Source: an uncultured Eubacterium sp. (GTDB lineage Bacteria; Bacillota; Clostridia; Lachnospirales; Lachnospiraceae). From it: a stretch of DNA of 5,252 nucleotides. The stretch is from assembly GCA_900551945.1 (NCBI GenBank), contig URYE01000112.1:1-5252 (forward strand), written 5' to 3'. Positions 1-5,252 of this stretch are shown piece by piece. Each line of letters begins with the position of its first letter. The stretch's first letter is position 1. A program made the translations under genes and the position numbers. A model generated the notes under the pieces. It was not told where the DNA came from. It searched no databases and saw nothing but the letters and a program-made list of their open reading frames with translations.

Positions 1-91
1 GTATATCATAAAATATATTAAAATATAACATTATAATCAATACTCTTACAATTTCTAAGAATATTGTAATCCCCACCTCATTTAACGTCAC
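1..91 (-). CDS. N-terminus of probable AgrC-type sensor histidine kinase (cut by window edge)
   Basis: An open frame starts at GTG (91-89), four bases after the response-regulator stop, and runs about 30 codons to the window edge without a stop. After a short polar start (TLNEVG) the translation is strongly hydrophobic: ITIFLEIVRVLIIMLYFNIF. This resembles the first membrane helix of AgrC/GHKL sensor kinases, which often begin with such a segment carrying an internal Glu and Arg. A purine-rich AAAAAGGTGA lies just upstream and would serve as ribosome site. A second in-frame GTG at 76-74 is possible but has no well-placed site. No kinase domain is visible because the gene is truncated, so the identification rests on the hydrophobic start, the close coupling to an AgrA-like gene, and the absence of any other sensor next to agrB/agrD. 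Another small membrane protein cannot be excluded. Confidence 0.6.
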   Translation of the reverse strand, partial: MTLNEVGITIFLEIVRVLIIMLYFNIFYDI

Positions 92-95
92 ACTA

Positions 96-818
96 TCACC
101 TTTTTACCTTATTGTATTCTATCATTTTTAGATTAAAATCATTTCTATACTTCCGACTTATTTTTAAAGTTTCTCCATTTTCCATAATAACACTGTCTAA
201 TTTACAAGCTTTTATATGACGTAAATTAATGATATAAGATTGACTTATCATTACAAAGTTATCAGGCGGTAATTTGTTAATTTCGTCTTTTAATTTACCA
301 ACATAATGTTGTGAACTATTTAAAAAAACTATATGTATGTTTTTCTTATCACTTCTAAAATACAATATATCCCCTATTAATACCCTGTACTGTTGTTTAT
401 TAAACCCATACATAAAAAATCTTTTGTCCTGTTCATTAAGCAGAAATAACTTTTTTATTATATTGCAAAGTCTATCTTTATCAATTGGCTTTATTAAAAA
501 CTCATACGGGTGTATACTAAATAATTCCATTGCATAACTTTGATTTGAAGAAATATATATTATGTGCATTGCCTCATTATTACAACCTTGTCTAATATAA
601 TTACCTACATCAACGCCATTAAGGGCTGGTAATTGAATATCGAGAAATAAAATGTCTACTTTCACCTTAGATGGTACATCTTCCATAAAACTCTCCGCAC
701 TATTCCACACTTGAATATCGACATCATCTTTCATTTTCTTGAACAAATCAATAATTATATTTTCTAATTCTGCACAAGTTAACTTTTCATCGTCACATAT
801 ACCAACTGTGTATATCAA
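96..818 (-). CDS. agrA: LytTR-family response regulator, AgrA-like
   Basis: This is a cytoplasmic two-component response regulator that should be phosphorylated by an AgrC-type kinase and bind DNA through a LytTR domain. The receiver domain (about residues 3-125) shows the acidic pocket CDDE (D9, D10), the phospho-acceptor in FLDIQLP (D60), a Ser pair at 90-91 closing the fourth strand, and the invariant Lys in IKPID (K110). The LytTR domain (about 136-235) shows ILYFRSDKKNIHIVF and the ending MISQSYIINLRHI...LKISRKYRNDF. The length, 240 residues, is normal for the family. The start is TTG at 818-816, overlapping the agrB stop in the string TTGA. A G-rich site (GAGGGGGG, 833-826) lies 7 bases upstream, and no in-frame ATG would keep the first beta strand. 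Overlap with agrB implies translational coupling. The likely target is the direct repeat in front of agrD (1695-1727). Confidence 0.9.
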   Translation of the reverse strand: MIYTVGICDDEKLTCAELENIIIDLFKKMKDDVDIQVWNSAESFMEDVPSKVKVDILFLDIQLPALNGVDVGNYIRQGCNNEAMHIIYISSNQSYAMELFSIHPYEFLIKPIDKDRLCNIIKKLFLLNEQDKRFFMYGFNKQQYRVLIGDILYFRSDKKNIHIVFLNSSQHYVGKLKDEINKLPPDNFVMISQSYIINLRHIKACKLDSVIMENGETLKISRKYRNDFNLKMIEYNKVKR

Positions 819-1378
819 ACATTATCCCCCCTCTTGTTTTGTATAAAACCTATTAAAACTAAAGCTCCAGTTATAGCTATTGCAATTGCTATAATAGCAC
901 TCCAATAGCTATATTGGCAAATAAATAATAATATAAATATTAATAATTCAAAAAGTAATATTTTTTTAGTTCTGTTTGCATATACTTTCTTCTCAAAATC
1001 GTCTAATTTATTGTTACTATTATCCACTGGCGCAAATAAGCAAATAATACAACTATTAACAAAACATAAAAATAGTTGTAATTCTCTGCTAACATTATAC
1101 TTATTAATAATTACAAGTACTCCAATCAAAATAATTAATGATAATATACCACAACTAATTTGACTTTTAGTGTGGTATCCCCCTGCATTTTGTCTTAATG
1201 GTATTAAAAATAATAAAAATACTATGCTTTCCATTATCATACCAAATACAATAGAAACTACGGACACTACTATTATAGCAATGATTAATTCAATCATTAT
1301 TTCTAATCCGAATTTTACTACTGCTTCATCATCTGTATTAAGTTTTAAATATTTATTTATATAATTATATGTACGCAT
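815..1378 (-). CDS. agrB: AgrB accessory gene regulator: autoinducer-peptide protease and exporter
   Basis: AgrB is an integral membrane cysteine endopeptidase that removes the C-terminal tail of AgrD and helps form the thiolactone ring. The diagnostic block RQNAGGYHTKSQISC is present, with catalytic His (69) and Cys (76) seven residues apart as in Staphylococcus aureus (H77/C84). Downstream is the family motif APVDNSN followed by a basic stretch. About six hydrophobic segments are visible, near residues 27-46, 47-61, 77-93, 98-117, 141-157 and 159-180. The 187 residues are typical. I chose ATG at 1378 because it gives the usual AgrB N-terminus (INKYLKLN...EAVVKFGLE). The frame extends to a TTG at 1399 (194 aa), which lacks a ribosome site and lies almost on the predicted transcription start. 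The site for ATG1378 is weak too (GGAATTGGATA). The 3' end overlaps the response-regulator gene by 4 bases. Confidence 0.93.
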   Translation of the reverse strand: MRTYNYINKYLKLNTDDEAVVKFGLEIMIELIIAIIVVSVVSIVFGMIMESIVFLLFLIPLRQNAGGYHTKSQISCGILSLIILIGVLVIINKYNVSRELQLFLCFVNSCIICLFAPVDNSNNKLDDFEKKVYANRTKKILLFELLIFILLFICQYSYWSAIIAIAIAITGALVLIGFIQNKRGDNV

Positions 1379-1410
1379 TATCCAATTCCATATAAACAAT
1401 AATTTCGTTT

Positions 1411-1439
1411 ATTATATTATAAAATTTTTCAACTTTCAA
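1411..1439 (-). promoter_or_regulatory. Candidate sigma-A promoter for agrB
   Basis: On the minus strand TTGAAA (1439-1434) and TATAAT (1416-1411) are separated by exactly 17 bases. That matches the vegetative consensus at 5 of 6 and 6 of 6 positions. It lies between the agrD stop and agrB; transcription would begin near 1404, giving a leader of about 26 bases to the ATG at 1378. The region is very AT-rich, so a chance match is possible. If real, it lets agrB and the regulator be made without going through the agrD promoter. Confidence 0.5.
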
Positions 1440-1446
1440 ATATTCT

Positions 1447-1596
1447 TTAAAACTTTCTTAATTTTTTAACTTCCTTGCTCACTTTGGGTTGATATGTAAT
1501 AAATGGACACGCCACATTTGCATAATGAGTTGCCACCTTAACTGCAACATTCTTAACATTATTAGCAATCTTCATCTTAATTTTGTTTTCAATCAT
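1447..1596 (-). CDS. agrD: AgrD-type cyclic lactone autoinducer peptide precursor
   Basis: This 49-codon gene encodes the precursor of a quorum-sensing peptide. ATG at 1596 follows GAGAGG (1610-1605) with 8 bases of spacing. The peptide has three parts. Residues 1-29 are a basic, probably amphipathic helix (five Lys among the first 20 residues: MIENKIKMKIANNVKNVAVK) that would hold it to the membrane. The core is ACPFIT, with Cys30. The tail YQPKVSKEVKKLRKF is removed by AgrB. Clostridial AgrD proteins share the C-x-x-x-T core followed by [Y/H]QP; the Clostridium perfringens core is CLWFT. By that analogy the ring would be the five residues Cys30-Thr34, closed by a thioester. Two oddities: Pro at ring position 2, and a tail that reads VSKEV instead of the common VPKEL and ends basic rather than acidic. 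The gene sits 68 bases upstream of agrB, which is the matching processing enzyme. Confidence 0.93.
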   Translation of the reverse strand: MIENKIKMKIANNVKNVAVKVATHYANVACPFITYQPKVSKEVKKLRKF

Positions 1597-1625
1597 AATA
1601 TTATCCTCTCTTTTCTTGTTATTTT

Positions 1626-1649
1626 ATTTTCTTAAAAATATAAGAAAAT
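1626..1649 (-). repeat. Perfect 9-bp inverted repeat in the presumed agrD leader
   Basis: On the plus strand ATTTTCTTA (1626-1634) and TAAGAAAAT (1641-1649) are perfect reverse complements around a 6-base AT spacer. The element falls between the predicted agrD transcription start (near 1655) and its ribosome site (1610-1605). No T-tract follows it in the direction of transcription, so it does not look like a terminator. It could be an operator for a dimeric repressor or an RNA hairpin at the 5' end of the agrD message. With only two G:C pairs it would be a weak RNA stem. Confidence 0.5.
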
Positions 1650-1661
1650 CTTACAATAAAT

Positions 1662-1690
1662 ATTATACATCAAAAAAAGATTTTTTTCAT
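1662..1690 (-). promoter_or_regulatory. Candidate promoter of agrD
   Basis: A perfect -10 box TATAAT lies at 1667-1662 on the minus strand. Seventeen bases upstream the -35 box is weak, ATGAAA (1690-1685, 4 of 6 matches), as expected of a promoter that needs an activator. The start would be near 1655, leaving a leader of roughly 60 bases. The spacer contains most of a symmetric A7-GA-T7 tract (1672-1687, plus strand), which may bend the DNA. The direct repeats at 1695-1727 sit immediately upstream. Confidence 0.6.
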
Positions 1691-1694
1691 GCAA

Positions 1695-1727
1695 GGCATA
1701 TTTTGTCGTTTATATGGAATATTTGGT
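1695..1727 (-). promoter_or_regulatory. Candidate LytTR-regulator operator: two 12-bp direct repeats, 21-bp period
   Basis: On the minus strand ACCAAATATTCC (1727-1716) and ACAAAATATGCC (1706-1695) match at 10 of 12 bases and begin exactly 21 bases apart, two helical turns. LytTR regulators such as AgrA bind two short direct repeats with a centre-to-centre distance near 21 bp, on the same DNA face, just upstream of a weak -35 box. Here the nearer repeat ends 4 bases before the weak -35 of agrD. The bases differ from the staphylococcal repeat except at the A-C start and A-T end of the 9-base core, so specificity is inferred from layout, not from sequence match. Confidence 0.6.
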
Positions 1728-1734
1728 AAAATAA

Positions 1735-2373
1735 TTATTTATTTATAATCTTTCCCAACTCCATTTCACATACTGTATCACACAATAACTCTATATCTTC
1801 TGCATTGTGATTAGCCATAATAATTGTAGTTCCCCCTTTGGCTAATGAACTTAACACTCCTCTCATCTCATCAACACCAGACTGGTCAAGACCATTCATT
1901 GGCTCATCAAGAATAAGTATGTCTGGATTTTCCATAAGTGCTTGTGCTAATCCTAAACGCTGTCGCATACCCAAAGAGTACTTACCAACGTGCTTTTTAT
2001 TATGAGGGTCTAACTTTACAAGCTCCATAACCTCCATAATTCTATCTTTACCAATTTTTTTATTAATTCCTGCAAGAAACTTCAAGTTATTATATCCACT
2101 ATAACTGTTTAAAAAACCGGGAGTTTCAATAATAATTCCCATATTATGCGGTACATCAACATCTTTTCCTACTTTTTTGCCAGCGACAGTAATAGTTCCC
2201 GATGTAACTGGAACAAACCCACATATGCACTTCATTAACATAGTCTTTCCAGAACCATTTCTGCCTATAATTCCATGTATCTTGCCCTTTTCAAAATTAA
2301 CACATACATTATCAAGAACAAGATTATCGCCGAATTTTTTTGAAACATTTTCTACAACAATTATATCTTCCAT
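1735..2373 (-). CDS. ABC transporter ATPase, LanF/BcrA-like (E-loop)
   Basis: This is the nucleotide-binding subunit that powers the membrane proteins encoded just upstream. Visible motifs, in order: Walker A GRNGSGKT (37-44), the Q-loop position occupied by Glu in IIIETPGF (E83), signature SLGMRQ (133-138), Walker B DILILDEP (151-158), D-loop GLDQ (161-164), and switch His in MANHN (H189). All catalytic residues are present. Glu in the Q-loop with the following PGF is characteristic of lantibiotic-immunity (LanF) and bacitracin-resistance (BcrA-like) ATPases, which act on membrane-active peptides or lipid-linked targets; the substrate here is unknown. At 212 residues it lacks the C-terminal extension of the longer (about 300 aa) members. 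ATG2373 is preceded by AGGAG six bases away, which overlaps the stop of the preceding permease gene. It is the last gene of the operon, with no convincing terminator after it. Confidence 0.93.
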   Translation of the reverse strand: MEDIIVVENVSKKFGDNLVLDNVCVNFEKGKIHGIIGRNGSGKTMLMKCICGFVPVTSGTITVAGKKVGKDVDVPHNMGIIIETPGFLNSYSGYNNLKFLAGINKKIGKDRIMEVMELVKLDPHNKKHVGKYSLGMRQRLGLAQALMENPDILILDEPMNGLDQSGVDEMRGVLSSLAKGGTTIIMANHNAEDIELLCDTVCEMELGKIINK

Positions 2374-2381
2374 AAGCTCTC

Positions 2382-3239
2382 CTATTGAATGTTATTCTTA
2401 ATTTCAAATGAAAATCTTCTACTCCTGCTAAGCAAAGCTCCCATTATAAACAATATTACTATCGCACCACTGTACATATAAAGCACAAAATAAAAACTAG
2501 GCAAACTTGTCGTCTTTGCCACATCTATATTATTAAGCGAAGACCATGTCACAGGTGAAAACCACATAAATTGTTGAACTTCATCTACAATGGCTGTAAA
2601 AAATACCATAAATCCAGTAACAAGTACTCCTACAGCATTAGACTTGAATAATATATTAAGGTCATAAATAATAAGCCCCAATATAGTACATATCATCCAT
2701 AAAAATACAAATGACCATAACATTGCCTGAGCTGGAGTATAATATCTTACAATAGAACCTGTTACTTTTACTGTATCATATTGTATCCCAAGTGCTGACG
2801 TAAGATTAGTAGTGGCTGCAAGTATAAGCCCCTTTCCCCACGAAGTGTCTAGTTGTATATGTCCGATATTTACAATAATTGATGATAATAACATAAACAT
2901 AGTATAACAAAATGAACCTACAACTATGTATAACATCTGTCCTATTCCCCAACTTAACCTCCCTGACCTTACCATAACAAACTGTTGGTTAGAGTCAATA
3001 AATGGAGCGTCACTGAATATCATAATCACTGGAAATAAATATAATATCTTCATATATCTATATGTAGTTAAAAATGGAAATATATATGGACTTAACTTCT
3101 CTCCTGTATAGTCAGATATCTTCCACAAGCCCTTTGTATACAAATATGTAAAAAGGAATATAACTATAAGGGATACTATAATTCTGCTGTTTCCTATCCA
3201 TTTTCTCATATTTTGAATACATATTCTAATTGATTTCAC
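2382..3239 (-). CDS. ABC-2-type membrane protein (second permease)
   Basis: A 285-residue membrane protein with about six hydrophobic helices (near 19-36, 63-77, 101-125, 172-194, 202-219 and 249-271). The segment FVMVRSGRLSWGIGQMLY (87-104) between the second and third helices, with its basic residues leading into a helix, is a common arrangement in ABC-2 permeases. The start is GTG at 3239, supported by AGGAGG seven bases upstream, and it lies inside the end of the preceding permease gene (14-base overlap), so the two should be translationally coupled. The partner ATPase begins 8 bases after its stop. It probably pairs with the 252-residue permease as a heterodimer. The sequence alone gives no substrate, and I do not recognise a named family. 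Confidence 0.85.
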   Translation of the reverse strand: MKSIRICIQNMRKWIGNSRIIVSLIVIFLFTYLYTKGLWKISDYTGEKLSPYIFPFLTTYRYMKILYLFPVIMIFSDAPFIDSNQQFVMVRSGRLSWGIGQMLYIVVGSFCYTMFMLLSSIIVNIGHIQLDTSWGKGLILAATTNLTSALGIQYDTVKVTGSIVRYYTPAQAMLWSFVFLWMICTILGLIIYDLNILFKSNAVGVLVTGFMVFFTAIVDEVQQFMWFSPVTWSSLNNIDVAKTTSLPSFYFVLYMYSGAIVILFIMGALLSRSRRFSFEIKNNIQ

Positions 3240-3984
3240 AGCGTATCCTCCTTTTTACAAAATATGTGAATATTATATTAGCAACTAATAAATATAATAT
3301 AACAGTAACAACTGCTGTAATCCCACCATAAGCGTTTGGCAAATATACACTTTGTATATTATGCAAAGATACATGATTAATCCTTATTTTACTGCTAAAT
3401 TCAATCAATATAACTGTGCTTATAAGTGGAAATGTCATTGATGCAAACTTATTAGGCATAATAGCAGAACCCATAAGCCCATATTCTGCAAACAATGCTG
3501 TTAGCAAAGCAAGAATTAATGCCCTTAAAAAAATATAATATATCTTATAATCACTTGTAACAAGACTATAAAATATGTCTGTTTCATCAATTAAGTAAGC
3601 ATTACCACCAATCATAATATATTCAATAATACCAAATATACTAAAACCTATAAATGAAACCAAAAACGTACTTATAGCACAAGTTAATATCTTTGATATT
3701 ATATATTGTGTTGAAGAACTTCTACTTACAATAAACTTATAATACCCATTCTCCCAATCGTCTACAAATGTACACGCTGACGGCAATGCCGCAATAAATA
3801 CAAGCAGTGATGCAGTATTGCTAAGACCTAACATAACATCAATCAAACCAAAAGCATCTGATGAACCATAATCACCACTAATATAAAAGCATAATAAAAT
3901 ATATCCTATCAATGATATATACAATTTGCAATTGTATAGTTCTTTTTTTAATTCAACTCCTACAATCCTAAATACATTTTTCAT
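3226..3984 (-). CDS. ABC-2-type membrane protein (first permease)
   Basis: A 252-residue membrane protein with about six hydrophobic segments (near 22-36, 56-76, 97-122, 148-172, 183-196 and 221-242). Between helices two and three is the pattern FVDDWENGYYKFIVSRSSSTQY (split by the helix boundary near residue 76): an acidic cluster, a Gly, then Ser-Arg-Ser. Many ABC-2 permeases carry a version of this cytoplasmic motif next to the ATPase contact. The N-terminus MKNVFRIVGVELKKELYN is the usual amphipathic lead-in. ATG3984 has AAGGGG nine bases upstream and starts 13 bases after the lipoprotein stop. Its 3' end overlaps the second permease gene. It is assigned to the same transporter as its neighbours by position; the substrate is unknown. 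Confidence 0.85.
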   Translation of the reverse strand: MKNVFRIVGVELKKELYNCKLYISLIGYILLCFYISGDYGSSDAFGLIDVMLGLSNTASLLVFIAALPSACTFVDDWENGYYKFIVSRSSSTQYIISKILTCAISTFLVSFIGFSIFGIIEYIMIGGNAYLIDETDIFYSLVTSDYKIYYIFLRALILALLTALFAEYGLMGSAIMPNKFASMTFPLISTVILIEFSSKIRINHVSLHNIQSVYLPNAYGGITAVVTVILYLLVANIIFTYFVKRRIRCEIN

Positions 3985-3997
3985 AAAACACTACCCC

Positions 3998-5149
3998 TTA
4001 CTTTCCTGCAAAAGAGGTAAGATTTCTTGCATCTACATAAAGACGTTCTATTGTTACCATCTCCGAATTTACTCCCTCTTTTTCACTTACTGTTGTTGTT
4101 TCCTTTTTACAAACATAAGTAGGCACTATTTTAAATTCGTCCTGTGTTATATAATATCTTGCAATATACTGTAATGATATATCTGAAATCTTTATTCCAC
4201 GAGTGACACCTGAACTATACTGATAATTAGTCTTTAAATAATCCATTAAATCATTAATACTATGAATACCCTCCGCTGGTTCTTCGTCAGATATATCATA
4301 TAAACCACTCACTCCAAAATAATAAAGACCATTTCTTCCTATAACAGCGGTAATTTTTGACTCTACGGAATCTCCTGTGCCTGAAGATGTATTGTAAGCT
4401 GGTAACTCTACTCCATTAATCTTTAATGGGGCAATTATTATGTAGGCTTCATCATCGTCTGTTAATAGTGGCTTCATATTTTCATATTTATCCATTAAAA
4501 GATATTCATTTCCGTCTGCTATATAAGCATTAGCACTATCCTTATCAAAAGCATACACATCAATATTATCAGAGGCATCAACACCTGTTTCATCACATAA
4601 TTTTTTAAAATATGCAACTGCTTCTTCCTTGTCTATTCCTTCTATACTATCTAAAGGATATATACTATGAAGTTTCTTTGAATCCAAAGCACCTTTTTTA
4701 CCTGTTAAAAAGGAAGTATACTGAATTTGTTTTCTTTTTGCTGTATCATAAACTATTGAACCATTATGACAATAAACTACCGCATCTGTATTATCTGACT
4801 TATATGTATAGTACATACTTTTCTGTTTATCTCCCGCACTTTCTCTTTTTGAGTCTAAATAAGCACTATCGTCTAATAAAACATGACCTAGTCTATCCGC
4901 TTCATCATCGTCTATATTTTTTAAAGTTGCTGTATACTCTTTCCATTCTGTATTATTATTCGTTCCTGAGATATAAGCATCTATATATACAGTATCTTCT
5001 ACAAGAGTGCCTTTTACATGATTATTTTCAATAACAACACCATCTGCTGATTGCTTTTCCCAAGAAATTGTGCCATCTGGAACAGCACTACACCCTGAGA
5101 ATATCAATGTAGCCATTACCATACTACCTGCTATAATTCTTCTGTTCAT
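3998..5149 (-). CDS. Secreted lipoprotein of unrecognised family, first gene of the ABC operon
   Basis: I do not recognise this 383-residue protein. Its N-terminus is a lipoprotein signal: basic MNRR, a hydrophobic stretch, then FSGC, with the lipidated Cys at residue 20. It should therefore be anchored outside the cell membrane. The mature part is hydrophilic and rich in Asp, Lys and Tyr, with no transmembrane segment. Features include EGIDKEEAVAYFKKLCDETG (about 168-187) and a C-terminal block ending RLYVDARNLTSFAGK. Being first in an operon with two permeases and an ATPase, it may be a substrate-capturing or immunity lipoprotein (as LanI proteins are), or an accessory subunit. It does not look like a classical solute-binding protein. 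ATG5149 was chosen over the TTG three bases earlier because GGAGG is then 8 bases away, and ATG is the stronger codon. Confidence 0.82.
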   Translation of the reverse strand: MNRRIIAGSMVMATLIFSGCSAVPDGTISWEKQSADGVVIENNHVKGTLVEDTVYIDAYISGTNNNTEWKEYTATLKNIDDDEADRLGHVLLDDSAYLDSKRESAGDKQKSMYYTYKSDNTDAVVYCHNGSIVYDTAKRKQIQYTSFLTGKKGALDSKKLHSIYPLDSIEGIDKEEAVAYFKKLCDETGVDASDNIDVYAFDKDSANAYIADGNEYLLMDKYENMKPLLTDDDEAYIIIAPLKINGVELPAYNTSSGTGDSVESKITAVIGRNGLYYFGVSGLYDISDEEPAEGIHSINDLMDYLKTNYQYSSGVTRGIKISDISLQYIARYYITQDEFKIVPTYVCKKETTTVSEKEGVNSEMVTIERLYVDARNLTSFAGK

Positions 5150-5215
5150 CAAATCTTCCTCCCTTTAACGTATTTCATTACTTACGCCTGCTCTTAAATA
5201 ACGTGAGTTCGACAA

Positions 5216-5246
5216 ATAAAAAAGCCCATAAATATATTTCTTATGG
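5216..5246 (-). terminator. Possible intrinsic terminator of an upstream gene outside the window
   Basis: On the minus strand CCATAA (5246-5241) pairs with TTATGG (5231-5226) across a 9-base loop, and the stem is followed by GC and six T (5223-5218). The layout fits a Rho-independent terminator for a gene lying to the right. The stem is only 6 bp with two G:C pairs, so it would be weak. If real, it separates the lipoprotein/ABC operon from what precedes it. I could not find a convincing -35/-10 pair for the lipoprotein gene in the 70 bases that follow. Confidence 0.4.
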
Positions 5247-5252
5247 TATAAT

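Noticed and set aside
1379..1399. TTG start at 1399 for agrB
   Set aside because: It has no ribosome site and adds seven residues (MFIWNWI) not typical of AgrB N-termini. The ATG at 1378 fits the family, though its own ribosome site is weak.
1672..1687. A7-GA-T7 dyad considered as terminator of the ABC operon
   Set aside because: The stem would be pure A:T with a tiny loop, and the tract sits in the spacer of the better-supported agrD promoter.
4612..5034. 140-codon plus-strand open frame rich in Tyr and Leu
   Set aside because: It lies wholly opposite the lipoprotein gene, has no ribosome site or recognisable domain, and its composition is what the reverse strand of that gene gives.
5150..5152. 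TTG start for the lipoprotein one codon before the ATG
   Set aside because: The ATG at 5149 has better spacing to GGAGG and is the stronger codon. The protein would differ by only one residue.
5164..5204. Two TAACGT motifs (5166-5171 and 5199-5204) upstream of the lipoprotein gene, considered as a second LytTR operator
   Set aside because: They are 33 bp apart rather than 21, the shared part is only six bases, and no clear promoter lies beside them.

Overview
The window looks like chromosomal DNA of a low-GC Gram-positive anaerobe of the Clostridia, perhaps Lachnospiraceae or a relative. This rests on the AT-rich composition, the strong AGGAGG-type ribosome sites, the lipoprotein signal and the clostridial-type agr peptide. 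The genus cannot be told from the sequence alone. Every gene I can support lies on the minus strand, so the window is read from right to left.

Right to centre (5149 to 1735): a tight four-gene operon. It encodes a secreted lipoprotein of unrecognised family, two six-helix ABC-2-type membrane proteins whose genes overlap by 14 bases, and a short ABC ATPase. The ATPase has a Glu where most ABC ATPases have the Q-loop Gln, as in the LanF/BcrA-type transporters that handle peptide antibiotics. A possible terminator of an upstream gene sits at the extreme right edge.

Centre (1734 to 1400): a 335-base stretch that holds the most interesting material. It contains a 49-codon gene for an AgrD-type cyclic autoinducer precursor (1596 to 1447). 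Upstream of it are a sigma-A-like promoter and a pair of 12-bp direct repeats spaced 21 bp apart, the layout expected of a LytTR-regulator operator. A perfect 9-bp inverted repeat lies in the presumed leader. A second good promoter match lies between agrD and agrB.

Left (1378 to 1): AgrB peptide protease/exporter, then a LytTR response regulator (AgrA-like), then the first ~30 codons of a hydrophobic protein running off the window, very probably the AgrC sensor kinase. Read 5' to 3' the order is D-B-A-C, unlike the staphylococcal B-D-C-A.

Working model: AgrB trims and cyclises the AgrD peptide, probably around a Cys-Pro-Phe-Ile-Thr thiolactone. The truncated sensor detects it, and the LytTR regulator binds the repeats in front of agrD, closing an autoinduction loop. 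Whether the neighbouring ABC/lipoprotein operon belongs to the same system (as export, immunity or target) cannot be decided from the sequence. No strong terminator separates it from agr.
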